Part shown: positions 6,179 through 7,009 of the stretch, one piece after another
How the letters are laid out: each line of letters opens with the position of its first letter
Numbering within the stretch: the first letter of the stretch is position 1
Assembly (NCBI GenBank): GCA_030603505.1
Contig: JAUVXQ010000065.1
Span: forward strand, 1-7,009
DNA: 7,009 nucleotides
DNA from: Candidatus Heimdallarchaeota archaeon
GTDB taxonomy: Archaea > Asgardarchaeota > Heimdallarchaeia > Heimdallarchaeales > Heimdallarchaeaceae
Direction of reading: 5' to 3'
Program-made: the position numbers and the translations under genes
The notes under the pieces: model-generated
The model's input: only the letters and a program-made list of their open reading frames with translations
Told to the model about the DNA's origin: nothing
The model's database searches: none

Positions 6179-6312
6179 AGCAACAACACATATAACAATT
6201 TAGGTTGCTAATCTCCCCTCCGTATACGCTTTACCACAAGCTAAATAAGCATCCACATAACCGTAACTCATCATTTTAAACTGTTACCAAGGTGGGTTTA
6301 GTTAACAACAAC

Positions 6313-6431
6313 TTTCTCTCCACACAAAATTCTATTCAGAAAACTTAAGAAACGATTCAAAAAGAAATAAAATGTGAATAATATATTAACAATAGTCGGT
6401 CACACAGTTTTGGATGATAAATTCTTCTTCT
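6313..6431. repeat. Right copy of the 119-bp direct repeat
   Basis: It is the partner of 4558-4676. Here the repeat continues into an intact kinase frame, so this copy holds the functional junction. Its first 61 bases are non-coding and were duplicated along with the coding part, so the shared block covers the gene's immediate upstream region. Confidence 0.95.
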
Positions 6432-7009
6432 ACGAAAATCAAGTGAAGAAAATAGAGAATCAGCTAGGAGGACCCTGTGCATATGCTTCTGTAGCTTTAT
6501 CATCTTTATCAGTTGAGACGCAATGTCTCACATCTGTAGGAAAAAAATTCCCTCAAAATTACTTGGAATTACTCTTCGAAACTAAAAATGTAGTTTTTCA
6601 TTTCTTATCATCAGAAGAGACAACTCGATTTATTCACGAGATTTATCCATCAGAAAGAAAGATGAAATTACTTTCTCAAGCTGATAAATTAGATGAGTTT
6701 GTTACATTTTTCAAGCCTACAGAAGCTTGTTTAATTTCTCCTGTCTTTCGTGAAATTTCACTTGAAGGAATACAATGGATAAGAAAAAACTATCCTCTTG
6801 TAGCTTTAGATATCCAAGGTTTAATGAGATCTACTAAATCCGATGGTAGTATAATCATTGATTATGATAAAAATATTCTGAAGGGTATAATTGAATTAGC
6901 TGATTTCACTAAATATTCTAAAAGGGAGGCTAGCCATTTCACTGGTAAGAATTTGTTTGTTGAAATCTTGAATGATTTACCTCAGAACAATATACAGATT
7001 GTAACAGAT
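6374..7009 (+). CDS. PfkB-family sugar/nucleoside kinase, partial
   Basis: This frame runs 212 codons off the right edge. The PfkB (ribokinase-like) family phosphorylates sugars, nucleosides or related alcohols using ATP, in the cytosol. Visible are the first strand ILTIVGHTVLDD (4-15), the substrate-loop block QLGGPCAYASVALSSL (30-45, the G-G-x-x-x-N/Y-x-A signature), TSVGKKF (53-59), SPVFREIS (122-129), the strand ALDIQGLMR (144-152), and FTKYSKREASHFTG (178-191, the family K-x-x-x-x-E-x-x-x-x-x-G). The window ends at IVTD, just before the expected G-x-x-G anion hole and D-T-x-G-A-G-D catalytic motif. The GGP-type loop and LDxQG resemble archaeal PfkB enzymes; the substrate cannot be told. 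The start is GTG 6374, since an in-frame TAA (6368-6370) lies two codons upstream and no earlier start exists. No ribosome site is seen, so translation may be leaderless or weak. Confidence 0.9.
   Translation, partial: MNNILTIVGHTVLDDKFFFYENQVKKIENQLGGPCAYASVALSSLSVETQCLTSVGKKFPQNYLELLFETKNVVFHFLSSEETTRFIHEIYPSERKMKLLSQADKLDEFVTFFKPTEACLISPVFREISLEGIQWIRKNYPLVALDIQGLMRSTKSDGSIIIDYDKNILKGIIELADFTKYSKREASHFTGKNLFVEILNDLPQNNIQIVTD

Noticed and set aside
4558..6431. The 119-bp repeats as ends of an insertion sequence or a CRISPR pair
   Set aside because: They are direct repeats containing gene sequence, with no transposase, no terminal inverted repeats and only two copies at 1755-bp spacing.

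Overview
This AT-rich window looks archaeal. The signs are short-spaced genes with few clear Shine-Dalgarno sites, TATA-like boxes upstream of genes, pyrimidine or oligo-T tracts instead of hairpin terminators, a sequon-rich secreted protein with an archaeal-style C-terminal tail, and a PfkB kinase of the GGP type. An Asgard-type archaeon is my best guess, but this is inference and no marker gene here settles it.

Layout. From 2961 down to the left edge lies a minus-strand cluster. It starts with a 488-residue protein that has an unrecognised N-terminal domain, a long disordered linker with repeated KPSEY-type motifs, and a C-terminal helix-hairpin-helix domain. MobB (molybdopterin-guanine dinucleotide biosynthesis) follows 43 bp later. 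Nine bases after MobB comes an open-ended gene (1..914) that I read as a divergent MobA-like protein without the usual nucleotide-binding signature, carrying a helical C-terminal extension. Upstream of this cluster, on the same strand, is a separate transcription unit for a roughly 10-TM membrane protein (3038..4537), ending in an oligo-T terminator.

From about 4558 to 6431 the window is rearranged. Two 119-bp direct repeats (94% identical) lie 1755 bp apart. The right copy is the upstream region and first 19-20 codons of an open-ended PfkB-family kinase (6374..7009, plus strand). The left copy is a stranded 5' fragment of that gene that soon reaches a stop. Between them are a decayed zinc-ribbon gene (minus strand), about 400 bp with no recognisable gene, and a secreted or membrane-anchored glycoprotein candidate (5464..6123, minus) with its own promoter.

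How the genes relate. MobB and the MobA-like protein form a plausible molybdenum-cofactor guanylylation pair, co-transcribed behind the HhH scaffold protein. The membrane protein, secreted protein and sugar/nucleoside kinase show no obvious shared pathway. The most notable points are the degenerate MobA-like partner, the motif-repeat HhH protein, and the duplicated kinase 5' end flanking the insert.
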